A stretch of 64,000 nucleotides of DNA from positions 1 to 64,000 of the forward strand of contig NZ_JGVW01000096.1 in NCBI RefSeq assembly GCF_000687455.2. Reading direction: 5' to 3'. Source of the stretch: Burkholderia sp. lig30. Lineage in GTDB: Bacteria; Pseudomonadota; Gammaproteobacteria; Burkholderiales; Burkholderiaceae. Below are positions 17,217 through 24,137 of this stretch, one piece after another. The notes below the pieces were generated by a model, which saw only the letters and a list, made by a program, of their open reading frames with translations, ran no database searches and had not been told where the DNA came from. The position numbers were made by a program, and so were the translations under genes. Position 1 is the stretch's first letter; each line of letters starts with the position of its first letter.

Positions 17217-18437
17217 ATGAACCGACGCGATTTCCTCGCACTGACGGGCGCCGCCGCGACGGCGGGCGTCTCGCTCTGGCTGCCGCGCGCGGCGGCCGCG
17301 CCGAAGCCGGGCGCGGCCGTCGCGGGCTATGCGAACGTCCTGATCCTCGTCGAGCTGAAAGGCGGCAACGACGGCCTCAATACCGTGGTGCCGTACGCGG
17401 ACCCGCAGTACTACGCGTTGCGGCGAAGCATCGGGATCAAGCGCGACCAGGTGCTGCAGCTCGACGAGCGCAGCGGGCTGCATCCGTCGCTCGCGCCGCT
17501 CGTGCCGCTCTGGCATGACGGGCAGCTCGCGATCGTGCAGGGCGTCGGCTACCCGCAGCCGAACCTGTCGCACTTCCGGTCGATCGAAATCTGGGACACC
17601 GCGTCGCGCTCGGACCAGTACCTGCACGAGGGCTGGCTGACGCGCGCGTTCGCGCAGGCGCCGGTGCCGGCCGGTTTCGCCGCGGACGGCGTCGTGCTCG
17701 GCAGCGCCGAGATGGGGCCGCTCGCGAACGGCGCGCGCGCGATCGCGCTCGTCAATCCGGCGCAGTTCATCCGCGCGGCGCGGCTCGCCGAGCCGGTCTC
17801 GCTGCGCGAACAGAACCCGGCGCTCGCGCACATCATCGAGGTCGAGAACGACATCGTGAAGGCGGCGGATCGCCTGCGACCGCGCGACGGCATGCACCCG
17901 TTCAGGACCGCGTTTCCGAACGGCGCGTTCGGCACCGCGGTGAAGACGGCGATGCAGGTGCTCGCCGCATGCGAGACGCCGCGCACGCCGGCGGCGTCTG
18001 TGCAGAATGGCGTCGCGGTGCTGCGGCTCACGCTCAACGGCTTCGATACGCACCAGAACCAGCCGGGGCAGCAGGCGGCGCTGCTCAGGCAGCTTGCCGA
18101 AGGGATGGGCGCGATGCGCGCCGCGCTGACCGAGCTCGGGTACTGGGACCGGACGCTCGTGATGACGTATGCGGAATTCGGCCGGCGCGCGCGGGAGAAT
18201 CAGAGCAACGGTACCGATCACGGGACCGCTGCGGCGCATTTCGTGATGGGCGGGCGTGTCGCGGGCGGGCTGTATGGCGCACAGCCCGCGCTCGGGCAGC
18301 TCGACGGCAACGGCAACCTTCCGGTCGCCGTCGATTTCCGTCAGCTTTATGCGACCGTGCTCGGCCCGTGGTGGGGCATCGACGCGACCCGCGTGCTGCA
18401 GCAGCGCTTCGAGCCGCTGCCGCTGCTGCGGGTGTAG
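17217..18437 (+). CDS. DUF1501 family protein, Tat-exported
   Basis: A 406-residue DUF1501 protein. It begins with a twin-arginine signal (MNRRDFLALTGAAATAGVSLWLP, cleavage near RAAAA), so it is probably exported folded through Tat. The body has VLILVELKGGNDGLNTVVPY and MTYAEFGRRARENQSNGTDHGTAAAHFVMG, a sulfatase/alkaline-phosphatase-like core seen across the family. Enzyme activity is not established. It is translated from the same transcript as the DUF1800 gene just upstream; AAGGGA precedes the start. Confidence 0.88.
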   Translation: MNRRDFLALTGAAATAGVSLWLPRAAAAPKPGAAVAGYANVLILVELKGGNDGLNTVVPYADPQYYALRRSIGIKRDQVLQLDERSGLHPSLAPLVPLWHDGQLAIVQGVGYPQPNLSHFRSIEIWDTASRSDQYLHEGWLTRAFAQAPVPAGFAADGVVLGSAEMGPLANGARAIALVNPAQFIRAARLAEPVSLREQNPALAHIIEVENDIVKAADRLRPRDGMHPFRTAFPNGAFGTAVKTAMQVLAACETPRTPAASVQNGVAVLRLTLNGFDTHQNQPGQQAALLRQLAEGMGAMRAALTELGYWDRTLVMTYAEFGRRARENQSNGTDHGTAAAHFVMGGRVAGGLYGAQPALGQLDGNGNLPVAVDFRQLYATVLGPWWGIDATRVLQQRFEPLPLLRV

Positions 18438-18450
18438 GCGCGCGCCGGCG

Positions 18451-19284
18451 TCAGCGGCGGCGTGCAGCGCGCCACGCGATCCACAGCTTGCGGATCGGCG
18501 TGAGTGCGATGCGTTGATGCAGGACCTGGTAGCCGTCCCGTTCGATTTCGTCGAGGAGCGCGAGCGAGAGTGCGATTTGCGCGCGCAGCGTCCGCTGTGC
18601 GCGGCGCGCCGGGGCGGGGATCGCGGCATCGGCGGCCGACAGCGCGTCGCGTGCCCGCGAGGTCTGGAATTGCAGCAGCTCGGTGAAGGCCGGGCTGTAG
18701 CGCCGGTTCAGCAGGTCGGCCGCGGTGACGTTGTAGCGCTGCAGCTCGTCGATCGGCAGATAGATGCGCCCGTGCCGCGCATCGTTGCCGAGCTCCTGTA
18801 CGAACTGGGCGAGCATCAGCGCGTGCCCGACTGCATTCGCCCACGGTTGCGGCTCCACGGGCTTCAGTGCGCTCGCGCGTGCGACGAGCGCCGAGAAGCT
18901 CCCGCCGACCTGCGCGACATAGCGCTGCAGATTCGCGAAATCGAGGTAGCGTGCCTGCTCGAGATCCATGCCGAAGCCGCCGACGAGTGCGCGCAGCGTG
19001 TCGCTTTCGTCCGCGATCGACGGATGGTGCGCGGCGAGCGCCTGCGTGACGGGGTGCGATGGCTGTCCGGCCGCGAGCGCGGCCAGCTCCTTGTGCCACC
19101 ACGCGAGCTTGGTGTGCCCGACCGTCGGGTCGCTCGTTTCCTTGGCGGTTTCCTCGAGTTCGCGGCGCAGCGCGAAGAGGGCCGCGAGGCGAGGCTGAAC
19201 GGCGAGCGGCGCCTGCCGCAGCGCGTAATAGACGCTGGAGCCGGGCGGCGCGGCTTTCTGCTGACAGTAGTCGTCGAAATTCAC
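18451..19284 (-). CDS. squalene/phytoene synthase family protein with degenerate first Asp motif
   Basis: A 277-residue all-helical prenyl-transferase fold protein. The N-terminus (NFDDYCQQKAAPPGSSVYYAL) and TKLAWWHKEL resemble presqualene diphosphate synthase HpnD. The first aspartate-rich motif, normally DDxxD after FALRRE, is replaced by LEETAKETSD. The second site reads QELGNDARHGRIYLP and keeps only part of the acidic set. Catalysis is therefore doubtful. The mitochondrial complex I assembly factor NDUFAF6 shows the same kind of loss. The start is a GTG at 19284, where homologues begin; no ATG is available nearby. No other hopanoid or carotenoid gene is adjacent. Confidence 0.75.
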   Translation of the reverse strand: MNFDDYCQQKAAPPGSSVYYALRQAPLAVQPRLAALFALRRELEETAKETSDPTVGHTKLAWWHKELAALAAGQPSHPVTQALAAHHPSIADESDTLRALVGGFGMDLEQARYLDFANLQRYVAQVGGSFSALVARASALKPVEPQPWANAVGHALMLAQFVQELGNDARHGRIYLPIDELQRYNVTAADLLNRRYSPAFTELLQFQTSRARDALSAADAAIPAPARRAQRTLRAQIALSLALLDEIERDGYQVLHQRIALTPIRKLWIAWRAARRR

Positions 19285-19501
19285 GTGCGGAAATGGGTCG
19301 AAGGCGGTATGAGGGGACGCGCTTGCGCGCACCGCCGGAATCAAGCGCGAAATTCTAGCACCGGCGCGCGCAGCCCGTCGGCTGGTGGAGACAAGGGGGC
19401 GCGGATCGGGTAGAATCTCGCGCTTGCCCGTTCTGGGCGCGCCGCCGCTGGCGGCTGGCATGCGCGACGCGCGTGCGGCACCGGAGCGGCGAAGGACATC
19501 C

Positions 19502-19588
19502 GCGTGAGTGGCGAAATTGGTAGACGCACCAGGTTTAGGTCCTGACGGGAGCGATCCCGTGCCGGTTCGAGTCCGGCCTCACGCACCA
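19502..19588 (+). tRNA. tRNA-Leu (anticodon TAG)
   Basis: A class II tRNA with a 7-bp acceptor stem (GCGTGAG/CTCACGC), D arm GCGAAATTGGTAGACGC, anticodon loop TTTAGGT, a long variable arm (CGGGAGCGATCCCG), T loop TTCGAGT and an encoded CCA. Sequence closely matches the bacterial Leu(UAG) pattern. Confidence 0.95.
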
Positions 19589-19621
19589 AATAGTAATCCG
19601 TTGGTATCCACCAACTTCCTG

Positions 19622-19656
19622 AAACCCGCGACAGCATTGAGCTTCGTGGGTTTTTT
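19622..19656 (+). terminator. terminator after tRNA-Leu
   Basis: A 10-bp stem with one G-T wobble (AAACCCGCGA against TTCGTGGGTTT) is followed by TTTTTT, 34 bases after the tRNA. Confidence 0.75.
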
Positions 19657-19878
19657 GTTTCCGTCGTTGTCCGGCTTGCATCGTGGGCAGCCGGTGGTAT
19701 GTGTGGAGTTTTCGGTGGGATCAGGCCGGCTTATTTTGCTTGGGCTGGCGGTATCTTCGATCCCGCTGGATTCGACGTGAATGCAGTCAACGCAAAATTG
19801 AAGGGGATTCGTTAAATCAAGACCTTCAAGCTCGGCTGGAGCAATGCCCTAGCGTTATCGGGGCGTTACATTTTCAGC
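19657..19878. other. intergenic stretch, nothing recognised
   Basis: About 220 bp between the tRNA-Leu terminator and the convergent exonuclease gene. No ORF, repeat or promoter stands out. Base composition is visibly more AT-rich than the core genes on the left, marking the edge of an accessory segment. Confidence 0.4.
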
Positions 19879-20496
19879 TTACGGATTGCCAGTTGCCAGC
19901 GAACGCAAGTACGTCGGAACCTTCGCCTTACTGGTCGCCTGCAATCGAGTCATGAGCTCGTGATCGACACGATCCAGGCGGTAAGTCTTCGTAATGTCGT
20001 GCTGTAATCTGCACCAGAGGTGACTGGCCATCTCGGCGTCGGCCATTGCCCGGTGGGCAGGCCCCGTCTTCGGCAATCGCAGCATCTCGGCCAAGCTTGA
20101 TAGGCGGTGACTCGGGGCGTGCGGGTAGATTCGTCTTGCCACGAGCATCGTGCAGGCAAAGGACTGCTCCGCCGCCACACCAAGAAGCTCGAGTTCGGCC
20201 TGCCAAAACCGTTTATCGAAGCCGGCGTTGTGGGCCACGAGGGGATATCTTCCGACAAACGCTACAGCGTCCTTCATGACTTTCGACGCCGGGGGAGCCA
20301 ATGCGATCATGTCGTTTGTTATCCCGGTGAGGGCGACGACATCGGACGGAATGCGTCTTCCTGCGTTCATCAGGCACTGGTAACGGTCGATGATTTTCCC
20401 GTCACGCAAAAGAATGACAGCAATTTCGGTAGCTCTGTCGCCATGAGTGGGGGAGAGTCCGGTTGTTTCGAAGTCCAGAACTGCAACGGTTTGCAT
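19879..20496 (-). CDS. DEDDh-type 3'-5' exonuclease
   Basis: A 205-residue DnaQ-like exonuclease. The three motifs of the DEDDh family are intact: VLDFETTGL (Asp, Glu), VAHNAGFDKRFW (Asp) and HRAMADAEMASHLW (His, Asp). It resembles RNase T/exonuclease X-type stand-alone proofreading domains and has no polymerase or other domain attached. The composition is less GC-rich than the flanking core genes, and it sits beside tRNA-Leu with insertion sequence debris behind it. That context suggests horizontal origin. The biological role is unknown. Confidence 0.82.
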   Translation of the reverse strand: MQTVAVLDFETTGLSPTHGDRATEIAVILLRDGKIIDRYQCLMNAGRRIPSDVVALTGITNDMIALAPPASKVMKDAVAFVGRYPLVAHNAGFDKRFWQAELELLGVAAEQSFACTMLVARRIYPHAPSHRLSSLAEMLRLPKTGPAHRAMADAEMASHLWCRLQHDITKTYRLDRVDHELMTRLQATSKAKVPTYLRSLATGNP

Positions 20497-20664
20497 TTTT
20501 TGTGTCGAAAATATTTGAATTTAAAGCGTGGTGCTACAAACGCTCACTCGCCATAAATTCCGAGTTTCTCTATTATTGGATTCGTATTGACGAGAACATC
20601 GGCCAATGGCCATTTAAACAAAATGGCCTGCATGTGTTCTCCGACCGTTTCGATTTGCCCGCTA

Positions 20665-20973
20665 TCACCGCTCGGATCGTCGGTTGTTCTCGTAATTGAT
20701 CAGAACATCGGGTTCAACAAACGATCGCTTGGCATGGCCGGTCAGCCTAGGCCAGAACGAGATGGATTTCATCGGCCCGAGGGATTCTGTAAATCCGGGA
20801 GTCAGTAGCTTCAATACCCGTTGCTTACCCACATCGGAGAGATACGCCAATCGTCCAAGGAAGGCGGCAGTCAGCAGATCCTCTCGCTGCCGGAATATTT
20901 CTCGCCAGCTCTGTTCGACTCCTCCGGCCAGAACTGCTCTTCCGGCCTTCCCGTGCAAAATCGCTTTTAGCAT
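20665..20973 (-). CDS. orphan hypothetical protein, possibly 3'-truncated
   Basis: A 102-residue ORF with the sequence character of a real protein (MLKAILHGKAGR, SWREIFRQREDLLTAAFLGRLAYL, FVEPDVLINYEN) that stops abruptly in a basic tail (NNRRSER). The PDVLI segment resembles an acidic beta-strand of PD-(D/E)XK-type nucleases, but this is weak. The start at 20973 lies against the remnant transposase. A partial second copy of the CCGATGTTCT..TCAA..TACG stretch occurs 109 bp further downstream, so the 3' part may have been rearranged. No family is assigned. Confidence 0.45.
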   Translation of the reverse strand: MLKAILHGKAGRAVLAGGVEQSWREIFRQREDLLTAAFLGRLAYLSDVGKQRVLKLLTPGFTESLGPMKSISFWPRLTGHAKRSFVEPDVLINYENNRRSER

Positions 20974-21026
20974 CTCATGCCATAGGTTTATTTATCGAAG
21001 CAAGACCAACTCCGCCACCGCTTCTG

Positions 21027-21466
21027 CCAACCACGTAGTTCGCGCGTTTGGCAGTCAATCGCCAGCGCCAACGTAGCCCAATCGTCGCGACCGGCCCAGA
21101 CGCGGCACACATCTGTCGACCATCGCTCGTTCGGAGTGTAGCGACCGACGGCATGGCCTGAACGCGAGGCCGAAAGCCAATCGGTCGCTTGCAAACCTGC
21201 CAGCCCTTCAGCTGGAAGATCCGCCGCACTGTGTTCTTGTTGAACCCCAGCAGGTGCGCCACGGTCCGGTAGCCAAATGACGGTGATTCCTCGATCAGCG
21301 CTTTGATCGGTTCGGCAAAACACGCCTGAACCTTCGGTGCGGACTTGACCGGCCGGTAATACACGGACACCGCGCGGTGCGGCACCTTGAACCAGCGGCA
21401 CAGCTTCGAGATCGAGATGGTACTACCGTCAGCTTGCAGTCCCTAGCGGATCGTCTTGATCACTTG
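21027..21466 (-). pseudogene. IS3-family transposase (OrfB) remnant
   Basis: Translation of the minus strand gives pieces of an IS3-family OrfB: ADGSTISISKLCRWFKVPHRAV, PIKALIEESPSFGYRTVAHLLGFNKNTVRRIFQLKGWQV and, in another frame, TPNERWSTDVCRVWAGRDDWATLALAIDCQTRELRGW. A stop codon at 21443-21445 and a one-base deletion near 21137 break the frame. Only the N-terminal helix-turn-helix part and the first catalytic Asp strand survive. The remaining DDE domain and both IS ends are missing, so it cannot transpose by itself. Confidence 0.8.
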
Positions 21467-21738
21467 TCGTCTGCGCCCAGCAGGGCCTGCAATTAATAAG
21501 ATGGTCAGCCCCGCTTCCGGCAGCGGCACACTCTGGTTTTCGCAATCCGGAATGAGAGAGTCACCATGCGTATTCAGCCAGCGCCAGCGCGCTCTTGCTT
21601 TTCTGCCCGTCCAGGCTCGCTGATCGTCGCGATGTTCGGGATTCAGCCCCGACCCTTCTCCAGGATGCCTCACACCAGCGCCAGATCGCGCCGCGCGTGG
21701 GTGACCGCGCATGTGTGCGTCGTGGCTCGACCGAAACG

Positions 21739-21827
21739 AAAAAAACGCCTACCCGGTGACGAGTAGGCGGGGAAGCGGGGACAACCCGTGTTACTGCTGG
21801 AGATTGCGCGACACGAATTTGTCGCGC
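21739..21827 (-). ncRNA. candidate small RNA 2 (downstream copy)
   Basis: No ORF, but a complete transcription unit is visible on the minus strand. A promoter lies at 21834-21862, followed by a perfect 8-bp hairpin at the predicted 5' end (21806-21827), a C-rich single-stranded stretch (CTTCCCCGCC) and an intrinsic terminator (7-bp stem at 21746-21752/21763-21769, then seven T). The expected transcript is about 89 nt. Layout and terminator resemble the neighbouring candidate 1. Targets are unknown. Confidence 0.55.
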
Positions 21828-21833
21828 GATCAA

Positions 21834-21862
21834 AGTGTACGGATAACGAGTGCCGTCATAAA
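21834..21862 (-). promoter_or_regulatory. promoter of candidate small RNA 2
   Basis: Minus strand TTTATG (21857-21862), 17-bp spacer, TACACT (21834-21839). The -10 hexamer and spacer are identical in type to those of candidate 1, and the -35 differs by one base. Confidence 0.5.
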
Positions 21863-21972
21863 TGCGGCTTATAGCAAAGTAGAGTTTCATCAGCCGTTCG
21901 ACTGCGCGCGTCGAGAACAGTCGCGTGATGTGCGAGGACGTGGTGGCGTATCAGTCGACGCCGACACAAACG

Positions 21973-22073
21973 AAAAAGCCCGCCTACTTGGGGGGGCGTA
22001 GGCGGGCAAGTCCTCGTGGACGCGAGGACGACTTGCGAATGATGCGACTTGCGACATTGCGACAGGCAATCGC
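21973..22073 (-). ncRNA. candidate small RNA 1 (upstream copy)
   Basis: A predicted minus-strand transcript of about 101 nt from near 22073. It holds a 5' hairpin, a second hairpin (CAAGTCCTCG paired with CGAGGACgACTTG, 22008-22034) and a terminator with a perfect 10-bp stem (21978-21987/21998-22007) and a loop containing seven C residues in the RNA, then five T. The sequence TCGCAAGTCG occurs twice. There is no coding potential. C-rich exposed loops are a feature of several proteobacterial trans-acting small RNAs that pair with ribosome binding sites; that role is an inference here. Confidence 0.58.
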
Positions 22074-22080
22074 GAGCTCG

Positions 22081-22109
22081 AGTGTAGGGAGCTGTCGGTC
22101 GCGCGTAAA
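22081..22109 (-). promoter_or_regulatory. promoter of candidate small RNA 1
   Basis: Minus strand TTTACG (22104-22109), 17-bp spacer, TACACT (22081-22086). The predicted start falls about 7 bases downstream, at a purine near 22073. Confidence 0.5.
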
Positions 22110-22167
22110 CGTTGCATATCGCAAAAAACGATTTCGTATTTTGATATAAACGGGCGCCGATCCGTCG

Positions 22168-22383
22168 CTACTCCCACAAACTCCGGATGGCGACCGCGAC
22201 GATCACGGGGACGGAGAACACCAGCGGAATCGCGAAATACTGGGCCTCGCGGTCGACGATCCAGCTATAGACCAGCCAGCATGCGCCGGCGGCGAACGTC
22301 ACGAGACCGACAAGCACGGCGATGATGTTCAGCGTCAGATTGGAGGGGCGGCGGCGCGTCTTGGCCGGCGTGGGCGATTTCAT
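22168..22383 (-). CDS. small two-helix membrane protein
   Basis: A 71-residue protein with a basic N-terminus (KSPTPAKTRRRPSN) and two predicted transmembrane helices (NIIAVLVGLVTFAAGACWLVY and YFAIPLVFSVPVIVAVAIRSL). The charge pattern predicts both termini in the cytoplasm. The function is unknown. The start at 22383 is chosen from composition; an in-frame Met at 22428 is possible, and neither has a clear ribosome binding site. Confidence 0.55.
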   Translation of the reverse strand: MKSPTPAKTRRRPSNLTLNIIAVLVGLVTFAAGACWLVYSWIVDREAQYFAIPLVFSVPVIVAVAIRSLWE

Positions 22384-22591
22384 CGTAAGTAAGGATGTGG
22401 CGCGAGCGCTTGGCGCATGCAAGGACATAGAAAGACGTAGGAGAGCGCATTCCGCCCGATCGCGCAAGCGGAACGGGCCCGCCGCATGATGGCGCGCCCG
22501 CCGGCCCCACGCCCGCAGGTTTCCTAATATGGTTGTACGTGCAACCATTTGCTTCTATCCTCGACATCTCTCTCAAGGGACGGGATCAATC

Positions 22592-23593
22592 ATGAACGAC
22601 TCGAATTTCCTGCCGGCACGCGTGGCGATCGTCGGCGTCGGCGCGATCGGCGGGTTGCTCGCGGCCGCGCTGTCGCGCGCCGGGATGCACGTGAGCGCGT
22701 TTGCGCGCGGCGCGACGCTCGACGCGCTCCGGTCGCACGGCGTGCGCGTGCTGGACGAGCACGGCGCGCCGCTGTCGTCGGTCGCCGTCGACGCGAGCGA
22801 CGATGCGGCGGCGCTCGGCGTGCAGGATTACGTCGTGATCGCGCTGAAGGCGCAGGCGCTGCCGGGCCTCGCGGCCCGCCTGGCGCCGCTCGTCGGGCCG
22901 CGCACGGTGATCGTTGCGGCGATGAACGGCCTGCCGTGGTGGTTCACGCATGGCTTGGCCGGGCCACTCGACGGCACACGGCTCGACGCGGTCGACCCGG
23001 ACGGCGCGGTCTCGGCGGCGCTGCCGCCTGCGCGGGCGGTCGGCTGCGTGGTTCACCTGTCGGCGAGCACCGAGGCGCCGGGCGTGGTGCGGCGCGGGCG
23101 CGGCAATCGTCTGATCGTCGGCGCGCCGGATGCAGCCCTCGAGACGGGCGCCGCGCGCGTGGCGGCGGCGCTCGCCGCCGGCGGCTTCGAGGTCGAGGCG
23201 ACGCGCGAGATCCGCACCGACATCTGGGCCAAGCTGTGGGGCAACATGAACATGAATCCGCTGAGCGCGCTGACGGGCTCGACGGCCGACCGGCTGCTCG
23301 ACGATCCGCTGACGCACGCGCTGGCGCTGCGGATGATGGAGGAGGCGGCCGCGATCGGCGAGCGGCTCGGGCTGAGCACCGGCATGAGCGGCCCGGAGCG
23401 TATCGCGGTGACGCGCCAGCTCGGTGCGTTCAAGACGTCGATGCTGCAGGACTTCGAGGCCGGGCGCCCGCTCGAGATCGGACCGATTCTCGGCGTATTT
23501 CCGGAACTGGGGCGCAAGCTCGGCCTGCCGACCCCGTATTGCGACGCAGTGCTCGGGCTGCTGCGGCAGCGCGCCGCGAACAGCGGGCTGTAG
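22592..23593 (+). CDS. 2-dehydropantoate 2-reductase family protein
   Basis: A 333-residue ketopantoate reductase-family enzyme that would reduce a 2-oxo acid with NADPH. The Rossmann motif is VAIVGVGAIGGLLAAALSRAG. The catalytic lysine and substrate Asn are in WAKLWGNMNMNPLSALTG, and AMNGLPWWF is typical. Some Burkholderia carry several PanE paralogues, so a role in pantothenate synthesis is plausible but not certain. AAGGGACGGG precedes the start. It is convergent with the MarR gene, about 40 bp between stops. Confidence 0.82.
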   Translation: MNDSNFLPARVAIVGVGAIGGLLAAALSRAGMHVSAFARGATLDALRSHGVRVLDEHGAPLSSVAVDASDDAAALGVQDYVVIALKAQALPGLAARLAPLVGPRTVIVAAMNGLPWWFTHGLAGPLDGTRLDAVDPDGAVSAALPPARAVGCVVHLSASTEAPGVVRRGRGNRLIVGAPDAALETGAARVAAALAAGGFEVEATREIRTDIWAKLWGNMNMNPLSALTGSTADRLLDDPLTHALALRMMEEAAAIGERLGLSTGMSGPERIAVTRQLGAFKTSMLQDFEAGRPLEIGPILGVFPELGRKLGLPTPYCDAVLGLLRQRAANSGL

Positions 23594-23632
23594 GGCCGGG
23601 CCGCGGGCTTGCGCCGGCCCGGTCCGTGCGGC

Positions 23633-24082
23633 TCAGTCGTCGCGCGCGATCACGCTTGCGACGACCTTGTCGAGCAGCCGTTCGAAGGTCTGGCGCTCGC
23701 TGTCGCTCAGGCATGCGAGCAGTCCGTCGTTCCATTTGCGCGCGATCGGCAGGATCTTGCGATACAGCGCGCGGCCGTCGGGCGTCAGCGCGATCAGCAC
23801 GATACGGCCGTCCTCCTCGCTCGCGCTGCGCGCGAGCAGCCCCTGCCGCAACAGCGCCTCCGCGGCGCGGCTCGCCTGGCTCTTGTCGAGATGGGTGTGG
23901 CGGGCGAGATCCATGATCGAGAACGGGCCGAACGCGCCGACGGACGCGATCACGCGTGCCTCGGGCAGCGAGATGTCGAGCCTGTGCCGGTACATCTCGC
24001 CGATCCCGCGATCGGAGCGCTTGGTGAGCACATGCAGGCGGTAGGTCAGAAACTGATCGAGCCCGGCTTGTCGGCCTTTCAT
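23633..24082 (-). CDS. MarR family transcriptional regulator
   Basis: A 149-residue MarR-type winged helix regulator. The helix-turn-helix region is FSIMDLARHTHLDKSQASRAAEALLRQGLL, followed by the wing (SEEDGRIVLIALTPDGRALY) and C-terminal dimer helices. The start ATG lies at the end of the gap to the glycerate kinase gene, 55 bp upstream on the same strand. Co-transcription with the kinase is likely; what it regulates is not visible. Confidence 0.85.
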   Translation of the reverse strand: MKGRQAGLDQFLTYRLHVLTKRSDRGIGEMYRHRLDISLPEARVIASVGAFGPFSIMDLARHTHLDKSQASRAAEALLRQGLLARSASEEDGRIVLIALTPDGRALYRKILPIARKWNDGLLACLSDSERQTFERLLDKVVASVIARDD

Positions 24083-24137
24083 GTCGGATCCTGAAGGAAA
24101 AGGGCGGGATCGATTGTTCCCGTAACGTGTGCCCGGG

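Noticed and set aside
21443-21712. 89-codon ORF beside the IS3 remnant as a separate gene
   Set aside because: Its 3' end is the interrupted start of the transposase frame and the rest has no recognisable protein pattern; it overlaps the small-RNA 2 downstream flank.
19589-22600. Search for a second attachment site matching the 3' end of tRNA-Leu
   Set aside because: No repeat of the T-arm/acceptor sequence was found by eye, so no att pair is claimed for this segment.
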